Position numbers and translations under genes: made by a program. A stretch of DNA of 32,361 bases from an uncultured Planctomyces sp. (GTDB lineage: Bacteria; Planctomycetota; Planctomycetia; Planctomycetales; Planctomycetaceae). The DNA is taken from positions 1 to 32,361 of the forward strand of contig CALGTK010000441.1 in assembly GCA_937904325.1 (NCBI GenBank). Reading direction: 5' to 3'. The notes beneath the pieces were generated by a model. The model was not told the origin of the DNA and made no database searches. It was given only the letters and a program-made list of their open reading frames with translations. Below, in pieces: positions 14,791 through 23,938 of the stretch (position 1 is its first letter; every line of letters begins with the position of its first letter).

Positions 14791-17133
14791 TTACCTCGAA
14801 GCATTCAGCAACCGACGCCGACTCCAGAAAGTAACGGCACCGGCCAACGCAAGTGCAAGAACAACGACCACCGGCCAGCCAAGCGTCGGAAGCGACAGAG
14901 CCAACGCCCCCGCGACTCCCAGCACCATGACACCTGGAAGAAATCGCCAGGCCAGGAGCGGTTCGATCAGCAGCAGAACAAGGACGGTCCACGCAAGACT
15001 CCGCGTTAGCAATGACAGCCCAGACCGCAACTCTGGTCGAACGGATTCGAAGCCGGGTGATTCGGAGTCCCAGATTCGCACATCGACTTCAGGGAACAAC
15101 TCAGTCTGAAGCGTCTGCCAATCGGCGAGAGTGAGATCACTTTCCGCCGCCTGGATGTTGACCGCATAAAGTTCTTTGCGGTTTATCGGTGACCCGAGAT
15201 TCAGCTCGTACACCCCGGCCTTGTCCGTTTTATCGAAAGATGCCGCAACGACATTTCCGCTGTCCTGCAGGCTAATCACAACTTCTGGCCCTTCAGGCGG
15301 ACGTACTGCTACTGGCATGTCAAACACGCGAGCGGGCCAGGTTGTCAGGATGGGCTCGCCAACGCCCAACTGGCGATTCTTCCAGCGACCGGAAATGGAG
15401 TGAAGTACCATTTCATTCATGATCGGGACGAAACTGGGAGCCCAGATCGCCCACGTCCCCCATCGATCATCTGCGCTCGTCGCCGCAAGAATCACCCGGC
15501 CCATTCCGGATGCTGATTCAACCAAAGCCGGAGCACCGTCACTGAACCATAGCCCAACGGTTGCAGAGCCGTTCGGAGAAAGCGACACGTACTTCTGCGT
15601 CATCGTCGATTCCAGCCCCGCCCCGGAATTACCTCGAAATGCACGTACAAGCGGATGCTCAAATCCACGAGCATCGAACGTCAGCACCTCGTCACGTTTC
15701 TCGACAATTTTAAACTCCCCCAGTCGAGCCGGAAGAATACCAGCGCCGTCGCGAAACAGTCTCTGGTTGTAACTGTCTATATTTATCCGGTCACCTGGCA
15801 GCACGACCAGTCCGCCACCACTGCGGACAAATGATTCAAGTACTGTCGCTTCAGATTCGGTCAGCAACCCCACATTACACAACACAACCACGTCATACGC
15901 AGCTAAACTGACCGATGGCAATTCGCCTTCCGCAATGATTCGTGGGCGGACAAATGCGCCGGATGAATCTTCCAACGTCGACGGATCCAATGCTCGCGAG
16001 ACGTAGTACGTGGCCGAATCCCTGTCACGGCCGGAAGGAGTTCCATCTACCAGCAGAACAGACAACTCTTCACGAACAGGAACGGTCAGCCAGCGACGAT
16101 TGTCAACCGGCAGCGGATCATCCTGAAGATGAACTTCGACACGAAATTCACCCGCAACACGAAACGTGTGCGGCCAGTTGATCGGGACGTCGATCCCCGG
16201 TGGCAAATCGACTCGTTTTGTGTCAATCAAACGTCCGTCAACCAGCAGTTCTGCTACGTGCCCACGCAGCACCGACTCGCCAAAATTCCGGACGAGTGAC
16301 CGGAACAATACCGGTTGATCGATCGCCACCGCTCCGGGGTCCAAATCCAGAGCCGTCACCGCCAGGTTGCGAACTCCAACGCTGCCTGTATTGACGATCG
16401 ATACAACAGCCGACTCACCAATCTTCCGAGCCAGTCCCCGAAGTCGGCGTTTCTGCGTTGACGATTCGGGGTCCCACATTGATGCCTGAAGATCGCTCAC
16501 AAAGACGACTTCTTTTCGAGTAATCTCGGGAGCCTGCTTCAGCATTATAAGAACAGTCTCAAAAGCCCCCGCCAGATCGCCCGCAGAATCAGTTGTAGAC
16601 AATGCCGCAACTTCATCCAGTACGGCTTCCGAATTAAAGGCCGCCAGATTGATGACTCCAAACGGTTCACGTCCCGAAATGCGAACAAGATTCCATGCAT
16701 CGCCGCGACGGCCATTCTTAACCAGCCGCCGGACCGCGTCGCGAGCCCGCTCGACGCTCGTTCCAGTATCACTTTCCGAATTCTTACCGAGCTGCATACT
16801 GAAAGACGTATCGACCACGACGATCCGATGCGTTGGCTGATCAACCGTCAACAGCCCTGCGCCGGTCTCAAAATGAGGCCGAGCCAGCGCCAGAACAAGT
16901 AAAATCAGCACCAGCGTTCGGAGTACCAGCAGAATTAATTGCTCAATCCGAGTCCGCCTTGCGCGTTTGCGAGTTGCCGCGATCAGAAACCGCATCGCCC
17001 CGAATTCGACCTCGACGTAGCGCCGCTTGTGAAACAGATGAATCAAAACCGGAATCCCCGCCAGCACCAACCCGCCGAGTAACATCGGAGTTGCAAAACC
17101 GAAGGCAAAGATGACCGGCAAGCTGGCGGGCAT
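14791..17133 (-). CDS. BatA/von Willebrand factor A membrane protein
   Basis: This large membrane protein has 780 residues from ATG 17133; the frame also allows 17202. The N-terminus has the BatA-type layout: a hydrophobic segment (FATPMLLGGLVLAGIPVLIHLFHKRR), then a second one (QLILLVLRTLVLILLVLALARP). A VWA domain follows with the metal-site start VVVDTSFSMQ (DxSxS, about residues 108-112) and VVFVSDLQASMW. The middle resembles the glutamine-amidotransferase-like fold of such proteins (LSVLLVDGTPSG, LESFVRSGGGLVVLPGD). Two more membrane segments close the C-terminus. Proteins of this type are common in planctomycetes, often near MoxR ATPases, but none is present here. The molecular role is unknown. 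Confidence 0.85.
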   Translation of the reverse strand: MPASLPVIFAFGFATPMLLGGLVLAGIPVLIHLFHKRRYVEVEFGAMRFLIAATRKRARRTRIEQLILLVLRTLVLILLVLALARPHFETGAGLLTVDQPTHRIVVVDTSFSMQLGKNSESDTGTSVERARDAVRRLVKNGRRGDAWNLVRISGREPFGVINLAAFNSEAVLDEVAALSTTDSAGDLAGAFETVLIMLKQAPEITRKEVVFVSDLQASMWDPESSTQKRRLRGLARKIGESAVVSIVNTGSVGVRNLAVTALDLDPGAVAIDQPVLFRSLVRNFGESVLRGHVAELLVDGRLIDTKRVDLPPGIDVPINWPHTFRVAGEFRVEVHLQDDPLPVDNRRWLTVPVREELSVLLVDGTPSGRDRDSATYYVSRALDPSTLEDSSGAFVRPRIIAEGELPSVSLAAYDVVVLCNVGLLTESEATVLESFVRSGGGLVVLPGDRINIDSYNQRLFRDGAGILPARLGEFKIVEKRDEVLTFDARGFEHPLVRAFRGNSGAGLESTMTQKYVSLSPNGSATVGLWFSDGAPALVESASGMGRVILAATSADDRWGTWAIWAPSFVPIMNEMVLHSISGRWKNRQLGVGEPILTTWPARVFDMPVAVRPPEGPEVVISLQDSGNVVAASFDKTDKAGVYELNLGSPINRKELYAVNIQAAESDLTLADWQTLQTELFPEVDVRIWDSESPGFESVRPELRSGLSLLTRSLAWTVLVLLLIEPLLAWRFLPGVMVLGVAGALALSLPTLGWPVVVVLALALAGAVTFWSRRRLLNASR

Positions 17134-17481
17134 TGCTTCTTCTAACGCAAGAGGGAACTCAGTGGCGAGATTTTTTAATCTGCGACCACCAGAACTAAAC
17201 ACATGAAATGCAAAGACCGAAGCAGAACAAGTGAAACACTAAATCTTCGCTGATTGACGCACATCAAGGAGAAAAATATCCGACCTGACAAACCAGTCTG
17301 ACTATCTATCAGTGAAGATTAGCGTCGATCAGTGTTCAGTAAATGCAGCGTCACATTCTAGGCAAAACAAAACGATCATTCAGTTGAACTCTGCCGCAGT
17401 CTCGCTGACCGGCTAAACTGCCGTCAGTACTTCCGTGGCTCGTCTACGTTTACTTTCAGCCTGCAGGCAATATTTCATCGC
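17134..17481. other. Divergent spacer between the VWA gene and glnE
   Basis: These roughly 350 bases (280 if the VWA gene starts at 17202) should carry both divergent promoters. No clean -35/-10 pair with normal spacing was found, and no strong hairpin. The glnE leader lacks an obvious ribosome site; CAGG lies about 14 bases before its ATG. Confidence 0.4.
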
Positions 17482-20400
17482 ATGTCATCCCTGAAAACCG
17501 AACAACTTCTTCAAAAGGATGTCTCGGATGCGGACATCGAGGTACTGCTTTCACCAGTAGGCTTTGCGGACTGGAAAACGGCCCACACACGACTACTCGA
17601 AATCAGCACGACTAACTCTAGACAAAAAGCACTAACTGCAGCATTACCGATGCTGCTGGCTGCTCTGGAAGAATCGGCCAACCCCGACAGTTCTGTCCTC
17701 AACCTTGCACGCTTCATTCAGTCAGCACTCGATCCGGCTCGAACCCTTAAATTCCTCGCCGACAATCCACGCGCAATCGAGATCCTCGTCAAGCTCTTCG
17801 TCAACAGCCAGTTTCTGACCGAGATCCTCCTACAAAATCCCGAGTATCTTGAACGTCTGACCCAGCACAAACGCATCGCCGATTTCAAAAGTCGCGAGGA
17901 GTTCCGTCATGAGGCCGAACAGGCATTGGCTACTGTCGTAGATTCTCAGCAGAAGTTTAAAACCCTTCGCACTTACCAGCACTGGGAGCTTCTCCGCATC
18001 AGCGCATGCGACAACTTTGGCCTGCTCGATCTGAAGTCGGTCACGATACAGCTTTCGCTTCTGGCCGACGCGATTGTCCAGACAGCTCTTTCGATTGTAA
18101 GCACGGACCTTGCCGTCAAAGTTGACGAATTCGTCGTGCTGGCATTCGGTAAACTGGGCGGTGAGGAGCTTAACTACAGCTCCGACATCGACCTCGTGTT
18201 CGTGTCGCGAGACAATGCAGCCCGCTACTGGGAAGCCGGACAGCGACTCATTCGTGGCCTTACAGACTCGGTATCAGGCAGTTTTCTTTACCGAGTCGAC
18301 ATGCGGCTGCGACCGTGGGGGCACTCCGGACCACTTGTCACCACGGCAGATAGCTTCGTCGACTACTTAGCCAACAATGCCGAACTATGGGAGAAGCAGG
18401 CTTTGCTCAAAGCTCGTCCGATTGCGGGCACGCTTTCGATCGGTTTCGAATTCCTCAAACGGGCCGATCATCTTCTGTTTGAAGCATCCGTCGACGCCGT
18501 ACGGGAAAACATTCGAACGATGAAGGCGAAGATCGAGTCTGGGCTCAAGAAGAAAGGCAGGGGATTCGGCGAAGTCAAATCCGGTCAGGGATCAATCCGC
18601 GACATCGAGTTCGTCACCCAGTTCCTGCAGCTCCGCCACGGCCACGAAAACCGGCACGTACGCAGCATAGGCACACTCGACGGTCTGGTGCGTCTGGCAG
18701 ATCTGGATTTCCTGCGAGCTGACGAATTCCGACAACTGACTACTGCTTACCTGTTGCTTAGAAAAATCGAGCACACCCTCCAACTGCTCCACTACAAGCA
18801 AGTCCATACTCTACCTAAAGACGAACGAGAACTCGCGTACCTGGCACGCCGTCTCGACTTTCCAAACGCTGACGCCTTCCTTGCCAGCTACAGCCAGCAT
18901 TGCACGGAAGTCCGCACGATCTTTTTGCGATATATCGAAAACACAGAATCGAAAGAGACCATCGAAACATCGACCAGCACGCCAACATCCAGCAGGCGTC
19001 CGCGCCACTCCGACGCGATGGAGCCGTCCTATGCCAAAGTATTCTCAGGAGACGAAATACTAAGCCACGCCAGAATTCTGGACGCACTTAGCCCCGAACA
19101 ACCGATTCTCGTTGAAGCCGAACCTGCATTGGGCAATCGAGTTCAACTGACTGTTTGCGGCTACGATCAAACCGGCGATCTGGCAATGGTCTGCGGGCTT
19201 CTCTTTGCACACGGATTCGACATCGTCAGCGGCAACGCCTTCACGACTGATCATATTCTGGAAGACTCGTCCGCCCAGTCAGGCCCCGACCACCTGCCAA
19301 CTGCCGCCCAGAAATTTGTCGACGTCTTTACGCTGAGCCCGCCGGGTGACAACACACCGACTGAAATCTGGCAGAACTATCAGGCCGACCTGACTGCTCT
19401 TGTCACGCTCGTTCGAGACGACCAGCTTCGTAAGGCTCAAGCACGACTCGTCGAAGAAGTCGCACAGGCATTCGCCGACGCATCGGCCACGCCGGGAATA
19501 CTCCTGCCGATCGACATCGACATCGACAACGACCAGTCCGACCGCTTTACCGTGCTGAAAATCATGGCTGAAGACACAAGAGGTTTCATCTACGAACTGA
19601 CCAGCTCGCTCACGCTACTGGGCTACGACATCCACCGCGTAACTCTAACTTCACTGGGCGACCGAGCTTTCGACACGTTGTTCATCGCCCGGCAGGACGG
19701 CACAAAAATCTTGCGTCCGGAAATGCAGTCTCGACTTCGAGCGGCTGTCGTTCTTGTCAAACACTTCACACACCTGCTGCCGCAGTCTCCGAACCCGCAG
19801 AACGCCCTGCTCCACTTTGGACAACTGCTGGAACGGCTGTTCGAACGTCCAGACTGGGCCGAAGAACTCGCATCACTCGACCGTCGAGAAGTTCTGGAGT
19901 CACTGGCAAAACTTCTCGGCGTTAGCGACTTCCTCTGGGAAGATTTTCTCAGGCTGCAACACGACAATCTGTTTCCTGTCCTGCGCGACGTTGAGGGCGT
20001 GACGGCTACTCGTACTCGCGAACAACTGGAGACCGACCTGGCTGAACAACTCAGGAACATCCGATCAAACAAGGAAAAACGTAACTGCCTCAACGATTTT
20101 AAGGATCGAGAGATGTTTCGAGTCGACATGCGACACATCGCTGGCCATATCTGCGAATTCGGCCAGTTCTCTGAAGAATTAACCGACGTCGCAGAAGCGG
20201 TGACATCACAGGCACTCAACATCAGCGTCGATCAGCTCACGGCCCGACACGGTCGTCCGTTCATCGCAGACCAAGGCATAAGGCATTCAGAAAACAAACT
20301 AGCAGTGTTTGCACTCGGCAAAGCCGGCGGTCGAGAACTCGGATTCGCATCCGACATTGAGCTGATGTTCGTTTATGAAGCGGAAGGACATACGAACGGC

Positions 20401-21147
20401 GACAATCCAATCACCGCGTCGGAGTTCTACATCCACCTTGTCGAGTCTTTCACTGGAACTATTCTGGCTCGCCGCAAGGGAATCTTTGAAATCGATCTTC
20501 GCCTGAGACCGTACGGTAACGCAGGACCACTGGCAGTTTCGCTCGACGCCTTTGAAACCTACTTCACTCCTTGTGGTCCTGCCTGGCCCTACGAACGGCA
20601 GTCCCTCGTCAGAATGCGACCGATCGCTGGCGACGAAGAATTCGGCCAGCGAGTCATTCAACTCCGAGACAAACTCGTTTACACAGACACTCCATTCGAC
20701 ATAAACGCTCTTCGAGCCATGCGTGAACGTCAACTCCGCCAACTCGTTCAACCAGGAGTGTGGAACGCTAAACTGAGTCCCGGCGGTCTGGTTGACTGCG
20801 AGTACCTGGTTCAGGCTCTCCAGATCACCCACGGCAACGCGTTACCGAAACTTCGGCAAAGCGGGACGTCCGATGCCCTGACTGCTCTTCACAAATACGA
20901 GATCATTACCGACGAGCAATTCGCAGGCCTACTCAGTAGCTATGTCTTCCTGCGCCGCCTGATCGACGCTCTCCGGATGGTTCGCGGTGATGCCCGAGAC
21001 CTTGCGATTCCCGCCCTCGAAACAGAAGAATTCGCTTACCTCGCACGTCGTCTCAATTACGGAAACCACACCAGACAGTTGCAAACTGACATCGCCGAAA
21101 CAACCGATGCCGTTGCCAAACTATTGGAGTCGCTCTTGCCCGGCTGA
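17482..21147 (+). CDS. glnE: Glutamine synthetase adenylyltransferase with internal ACT-type domains
   Basis: GlnE adds AMP to glutamine synthetase and removes it, setting nitrogen assimilation. Both nucleotidyltransferase halves are present: the first with AFGKLGGEELNYSSDIDLVF (residues 221-240, Asp235/Asp237) and YRVDMRLRPWGHSGPL; the second with ALGKAGGRELGFASDIELMF (about 943-963, Asp958/Glu960) and FEIDLRLRPYGNAGPL. At 1221 residues it is about 275 longer than E. coli GlnE (946). The excess lies between the halves, about residues 490-770, and contains two segments resembling the ACT domains of GlnD: VQLTVCGYDQTGDLAMVCGL (from 554) and FTVLKIMAEDTRGFIYELTS (from 689). ACT domains bind small ligands, glutamine in GlnD, so an internal sensor is inferred. 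No glnA, glnB or glnD lies in the window. Confidence 0.92.
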   Translation: MSSLKTEQLLQKDVSDADIEVLLSPVGFADWKTAHTRLLEISTTNSRQKALTAALPMLLAALEESANPDSSVLNLARFIQSALDPARTLKFLADNPRAIEILVKLFVNSQFLTEILLQNPEYLERLTQHKRIADFKSREEFRHEAEQALATVVDSQQKFKTLRTYQHWELLRISACDNFGLLDLKSVTIQLSLLADAIVQTALSIVSTDLAVKVDEFVVLAFGKLGGEELNYSSDIDLVFVSRDNAARYWEAGQRLIRGLTDSVSGSFLYRVDMRLRPWGHSGPLVTTADSFVDYLANNAELWEKQALLKARPIAGTLSIGFEFLKRADHLLFEASVDAVRENIRTMKAKIESGLKKKGRGFGEVKSGQGSIRDIEFVTQFLQLRHGHENRHVRSIGTLDGLVRLADLDFLRADEFRQLTTAYLLLRKIEHTLQLLHYKQVHTLPKDERELAYLARRLDFPNADAFLASYSQHCTEVRTIFLRYIENTESKETIETSTSTPTSSRRPRHSDAMEPSYAKVFSGDEILSHARILDALSPEQPILVEAEPALGNRVQLTVCGYDQTGDLAMVCGLLFAHGFDIVSGNAFTTDHILEDSSAQSGPDHLPTAAQKFVDVFTLSPPGDNTPTEIWQNYQADLTALVTLVRDDQLRKAQARLVEEVAQAFADASATPGILLPIDIDIDNDQSDRFTVLKIMAEDTRGFIYELTSSLTLLGYDIHRVTLTSLGDRAFDTLFIARQDGTKILRPEMQSRLRAAVVLVKHFTHLLPQSPNPQNALLHFGQLLERLFERPDWAEELASLDRREVLESLAKLLGVSDFLWEDFLRLQHDNLFPVLRDVEGVTATRTREQLETDLAEQLRNIRSNKEKRNCLNDFKDREMFRVDMRHIAGHICEFGQFSEELTDVAEAVTSQALNISVDQLTARHGRPFIADQGIRHSENKLAVFALGKAGGRELGFASDIELMFVYEAEGHTNGDNPITASEFYIHLVESFTGTILARRKGIFEIDLRLRPYGNAGPLAVSLDAFETYFTPCGPAWPYERQSLVRMRPIAGDEEFGQRVIQLRDKLVYTDTPFDINALRAMRERQLRQLVQPGVWNAKLSPGGLVDCEYLVQALQITHGNALPKLRQSGTSDALTALHKYEIITDEQFAGLLSSYVFLRRLIDALRMVRGDARDLAIPALETEEFAYLARRLNYGNHTRQLQTDIAETTDAVAKLLESLLPG

Positions 21148-21177
21148 TCGGCTCACTGATCAAGACGCGAATGCACC

Positions 21178-21206
21178 TTCGAACCTTTCCTGCACGTACG
21201 TATACT
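21178..21206 (+). promoter_or_regulatory. Possible promoter ahead of a small ORF
   Basis: TATACT (21201-21206) is a good -10 match and follows TTCGAA (21178-21183), a weak -35, by 17 bases. The start would be about 37 bases before the ORF at 21250. It is the main support for that ORF being transcribed apart from glnE. Confidence 0.3.
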
Positions 21207-21249
21207 GACCAACTTACGGTTAGCAGCAGGCAGCCTCAAACTTAACAAA

Positions 21250-21444
21250 ATGCGTTATCACTGTACGACATGCGAAAGCTGTGGAATACCGCTCGAAATA
21301 CCGAGCAGATCGAAACGAGCCGCACGCAATTACTGTCAGTCTCTGGCGGATTCATCAGACCTTGAAACACTGCGCTTGTGTTACGTTTCATTTCAACTTG
21401 AGCTCGACCTGCTCAACAGAAACTGGATCGTCATCGCGGCCTGA
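21250..21444 (+). CDS. Possible small Cys-containing protein
   Basis: The 64-residue product starts MRYHCTTCESCGIPLEIPSR, with a Cys pair pattern (C-x2-C-x2-C) like half of a zinc ribbon, and continues with a helix-like segment (LRLCYVSFQLELDLL). Composition and codon choice look like real protein rather than a shadow, and a candidate promoter lies upstream. No ribosome site is visible and I recognise no family. It could be a small metal-binding or regulatory protein, or spurious. Confidence 0.4.
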   Translation: MRYHCTTCESCGIPLEIPSRSKRAARNYCQSLADSSDLETLRLCYVSFQLELDLLNRNWIVIAA

Positions 21445-21473
21445 ACAAGAATCTCAGAATTCGCAATCACCGC

Positions 21474-21713
21474 TCAACGCATAAGCTGCGACCCCACAAA
21501 GCAGGCCACTCCGACACCGCCACTTACAGCCATGATGACTTTTGGGACAATTCGGTTCTGCAGTTCCTCGGGAGTTACATCCCAGGCTTTGGCAATCGAC
21601 TTGAGATTTTTGCGTTGCTCCTCCGTAAGTTTCTTTGGGACACGACGGTAGTCATAGACCCCCCAGAGAAACAGGCCACACATCAGAACCGAAATCTCTA
21701 GAAGGATCTTCAC
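21474..21713 (-). CDS. Small two-segment membrane protein, unknown function
   Basis: The 79-residue product begins at GTG 21713 with a hydrophobic segment (ILLEISVLMCGLFLWGVYDY). A charged middle follows (VPKKLTEEQRKNLKSIAKAW), then a second hydrophobic stretch (VIMAVSGGVGVACFVG). Both termini would lie on the same side of the membrane. No good ribosome site is seen, and I recognise no family. It converges with the small ORF at 21250-21444. Confidence 0.5.
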   Translation of the reverse strand: MKILLEISVLMCGLFLWGVYDYRRVPKKLTEEQRKNLKSIAKAWDVTPEELQNRIVPKVIMAVSGGVGVACFVGSQLMR

Positions 21714-21817
21714 GGAAAGGGTCGCCCATGAGGGTTAGCAGAGAATTCACACAGCGTGATGTGTTTTCCGGTTCGACATCTACATTCAAAATGTCGACAC
21801 GGCACTACTCGGAAAGA

Positions 21818-22777
21818 TTATTCGTTATCGAACTTCGTGATTTGCTTCTGGATCGTTTTCAGTAGCGCACCCGATGCCTTTTCCGAAGCAAGTCGAAAGA
21901 GAAACCTTGCTGTTGCGATATCTTTCTCTTCAACGGCATCGAAACCTTTCTGAAGATAAACCTCGGCAATCTTATTCGACGACAACTTCAAAACGGCATC
22001 GCTGCCAGCAGCGGTATTTATCGGAATGGCAACCTCATCAGACTGGTTCGAGAGAAGCTTCTCAACGTGCGTAACAACTGGCTCCACTGAGAGACGATCT
22101 AAACCGCTATCGTTTCCGGTTTTTTGATCTACACGCGGAGAGGTTTGAAACCAGGCGTATGCGGCATTCATACGGTCGGTCTCTGGACTCTTGCCAGATT
22201 GCTTGCCTTGCGATTGACTAAACGACACTCCAGGTACTTCGCGTTGTCTGGACGTCGGCAGGACCAGGTCTCCTCGCAGGACTCGTTCTGCCAGAGTACC
22301 TGATCGCCTGAATTGCCGGTGCAATGCGGGGTCTGCCGTCGAGAAGAATGCTCCGCCAGGTGGAGCGACGGGAACGAGCGAATAAACCAAAGGCCTGCGC
22401 ACTCCACTGAAGAAATGCCCGGTTTGGCCGTTCATGGTAGTCAGGAACGGAACTGTCGTTGCGCTCAACCGCTCGTAGCCTTGACAGAAGTTGAACTTGA
22501 AGTTGCCGAAAAATTTTCCCGAATTGAACGTCCAACCGGATGAACTTCCAGCGTGCGGGTTGTAGCCACCAAAACGTGGAGCTCCGATATTGGGACCGCC
22601 GAAGGTGGCGAAAAAGTTCGGGCCTCTCATCGACCAGTTCATGTTCGTTGATTCGAAGAAACGGTGACCGTTTGATTGCAGCGGAGTCGTAGTGACCACC
22701 ATTGGCTGTGCGTAAACTGAGAGATCGACAGCAAAGAAAACGCTGCAGGCGGCAATGGTGAACAGGATCTGTTTCAT
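21818..22777 (-). CDS. Secreted protein of unknown function
   Basis: The frame is longer (to 23344), but the upstream part overlaps moaA antisense-style in another frame; ATG 22777 is chosen because AAGGGA precedes it and a signal peptide follows directly (MKQILFTIAACSVFFAVDLS, cleavage likely after YAQ). The mature protein is about 295 residues. Its first half is Gly/Phe/Asn-rich (NFFATFGGPNIGAPRFGGYN, FGNFKFNFCQGYERL), suggesting an extended or beta-rich surface region. The last 60 residues look helical and TPR-like (AEVYLQKGFDAVEEKDIATA). No known family was recognised. Its ribosome site lies inside a perfect hairpin, so translation may be controlled. Confidence 0.7.
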   Translation of the reverse strand: MKQILFTIAACSVFFAVDLSVYAQPMVVTTTPLQSNGHRFFESTNMNWSMRGPNFFATFGGPNIGAPRFGGYNPHAGSSSGWTFNSGKFFGNFKFNFCQGYERLSATTVPFLTTMNGQTGHFFSGVRRPLVYSLVPVAPPGGAFFSTADPALHRQFRRSGTLAERVLRGDLVLPTSRQREVPGVSFSQSQGKQSGKSPETDRMNAAYAWFQTSPRVDQKTGNDSGLDRLSVEPVVTHVEKLLSNQSDEVAIPINTAAGSDAVLKLSSNKIAEVYLQKGFDAVEEKDIATARFLFRLASEKASGALLKTIQKQITKFDNE

Positions 22778-22784
22778 GTCACGA

Positions 22785-22811
22785 ATCCCTTGAGAGCAAC
22801 ATTCAAGGGAT
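22785..22811 (-). promoter_or_regulatory. Hairpin occluding the ribosome site of the secreted protein
   Basis: In the mRNA, ATCCCTTGA pairs perfectly over 9 bp with TCAAGGGAT around a 9-base loop. The 3' arm carries the AAGGGA ribosome site, and the ATG is only seven bases further on. Such an arrangement would lower translation unless the stem is opened by heat, a protein or a ligand. Confidence 0.6.
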
Positions 22812-22901
22812 GAGTATGTGAAGGCGTGGCAGTCATCGCAAGATCGCGTGTTCTGAATAAAAATCCGACGATGACGATACTCGGCAAAATTTGAATCCTG
22901 A

Positions 22902-23897
22902 TCAGCCACCGATTGAGTACATCGGGCGATCAGGCTGGATAAACTTTGCCGTGTTGATCTCGTGGCCCTCTTTCTTGTCCGCAATTGAAGCTCGGACGGC
23001 ATCGACAATCGATGAGTCTTCTGCTCCGTCACGAAGCATGGACTTGAGATCGGTTTCTGCCAGGCTGAAGAGACAGTTCCGAAGTTTGCCGTCGGCGGTA
23101 ATTCGGAAGCGGTTGCAGTTATTGCAAAACGGCTGACTGACGGAGGCAATGAAGCCGACCTTGCCGATGCCGTCTTCGAATTGAAAGTCAGTCGCTGGAG
23201 CGTTGGGATCGTGTTCGCTGAGCGGGACCAGCGGCATGATTTCCCGCGTGAGGCACTCGACGATTTCTGAAGCGAATAAAACTTTGTCGCGTTCCCAGGC
23301 GTTGTCAGCATCAAGCGGCATGAACTCGATGAATCGGACATCAACGCCGGTATCGCGTGCGAAGCGACCGAATGGAACGATTTGATCCTCGGTCATACCG
23401 CGAATTGAAACAGCGTTCAACTTGATCGGATCGAACCCGACCTCTTTCGCGATGTGAATGCTCTCAATAACTTTTTCGTAGCCTTCACGCCGCGTAATTT
23501 CTTTGAATCGATCCGCATCGAGAGCGTCCAGACTGATGTTTACTCGAGAGAGTCCGGCGTCAAACAGTTGCTGGGCCTGTTCACCGAAGAGGATGCCGTT
23601 TGTGGTGAGGCCAACGTCCGAAATCCCGTCAATGCTGACCAGTTTTTTGATCAACTGATGCAGGTCGCGACGGACGAGTGGTTCTCCACCGGTGAGCCGC
23701 AACTTGTTGACCCCAAGCGGCGCGACGATGCTAACGAACCGTTCGATTTCTTCGAAGCTGAGCAGCTCCGCTCGATTCATAAACTCGACATTCTCGGCCG
23801 GCATACAGTAGAAACAGCGAATGTTGCAGCGATCCGTCACGCTGATGCGCAGGTTGTTGTGAACTCTACCAAAGGTATCGATGAGTTTGTCGGGCAT
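22902..23897 (-). CDS. moaA: GTP 3',8-cyclase MoaA
   Basis: MoaA is a radical-SAM enzyme that, with MoaC, turns GTP into cyclic pyranopterin phosphate, the first step of molybdenum-cofactor synthesis. From ATG 23897 the product is 331 residues, the normal length; the frame extends to 24005 but overlaps moaE. The N-terminal cluster is Cys24, Cys28 and Cys31 in DRCNIRCFYCMP, with LRLTGGEPLVRRD and NISLDALDADRF following. The second cluster is CNNCNRFRITADGKLRNCLF, and the protein ends in the functionally important Gly-Gly. It follows moaE by 41 bases. No moaC or moaD is in the window. Confidence 0.94.
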   Translation of the reverse strand: MPDKLIDTFGRVHNNLRISVTDRCNIRCFYCMPAENVEFMNRAELLSFEEIERFVSIVAPLGVNKLRLTGGEPLVRRDLHQLIKKLVSIDGISDVGLTTNGILFGEQAQQLFDAGLSRVNISLDALDADRFKEITRREGYEKVIESIHIAKEVGFDPIKLNAVSIRGMTEDQIVPFGRFARDTGVDVRFIEFMPLDADNAWERDKVLFASEIVECLTREIMPLVPLSEHDPNAPATDFQFEDGIGKVGFIASVSQPFCNNCNRFRITADGKLRNCLFSLAETDLKSMLRDGAEDSSIVDAVRASIADKKEGHEINTAKFIQPDRPMYSIGG

Positions 23898-23938
23898 TGG
23901 GGCGGCCGAGATGTGAGATTCGTTTCGAAAGAGCAGGA

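Noticed and set aside
19623-20222. Minus-strand open frame of 199 codons inside glnE
   Set aside because: Ser/Arg-rich translation typical of antisense to coding DNA; glnE continues intact through it.
22778-23344. Upstream extension of the secreted-protein frame
   Set aside because: It overlaps moaA in another frame, while ATG 22777 has a ribosome site and is directly followed by a signal peptide.
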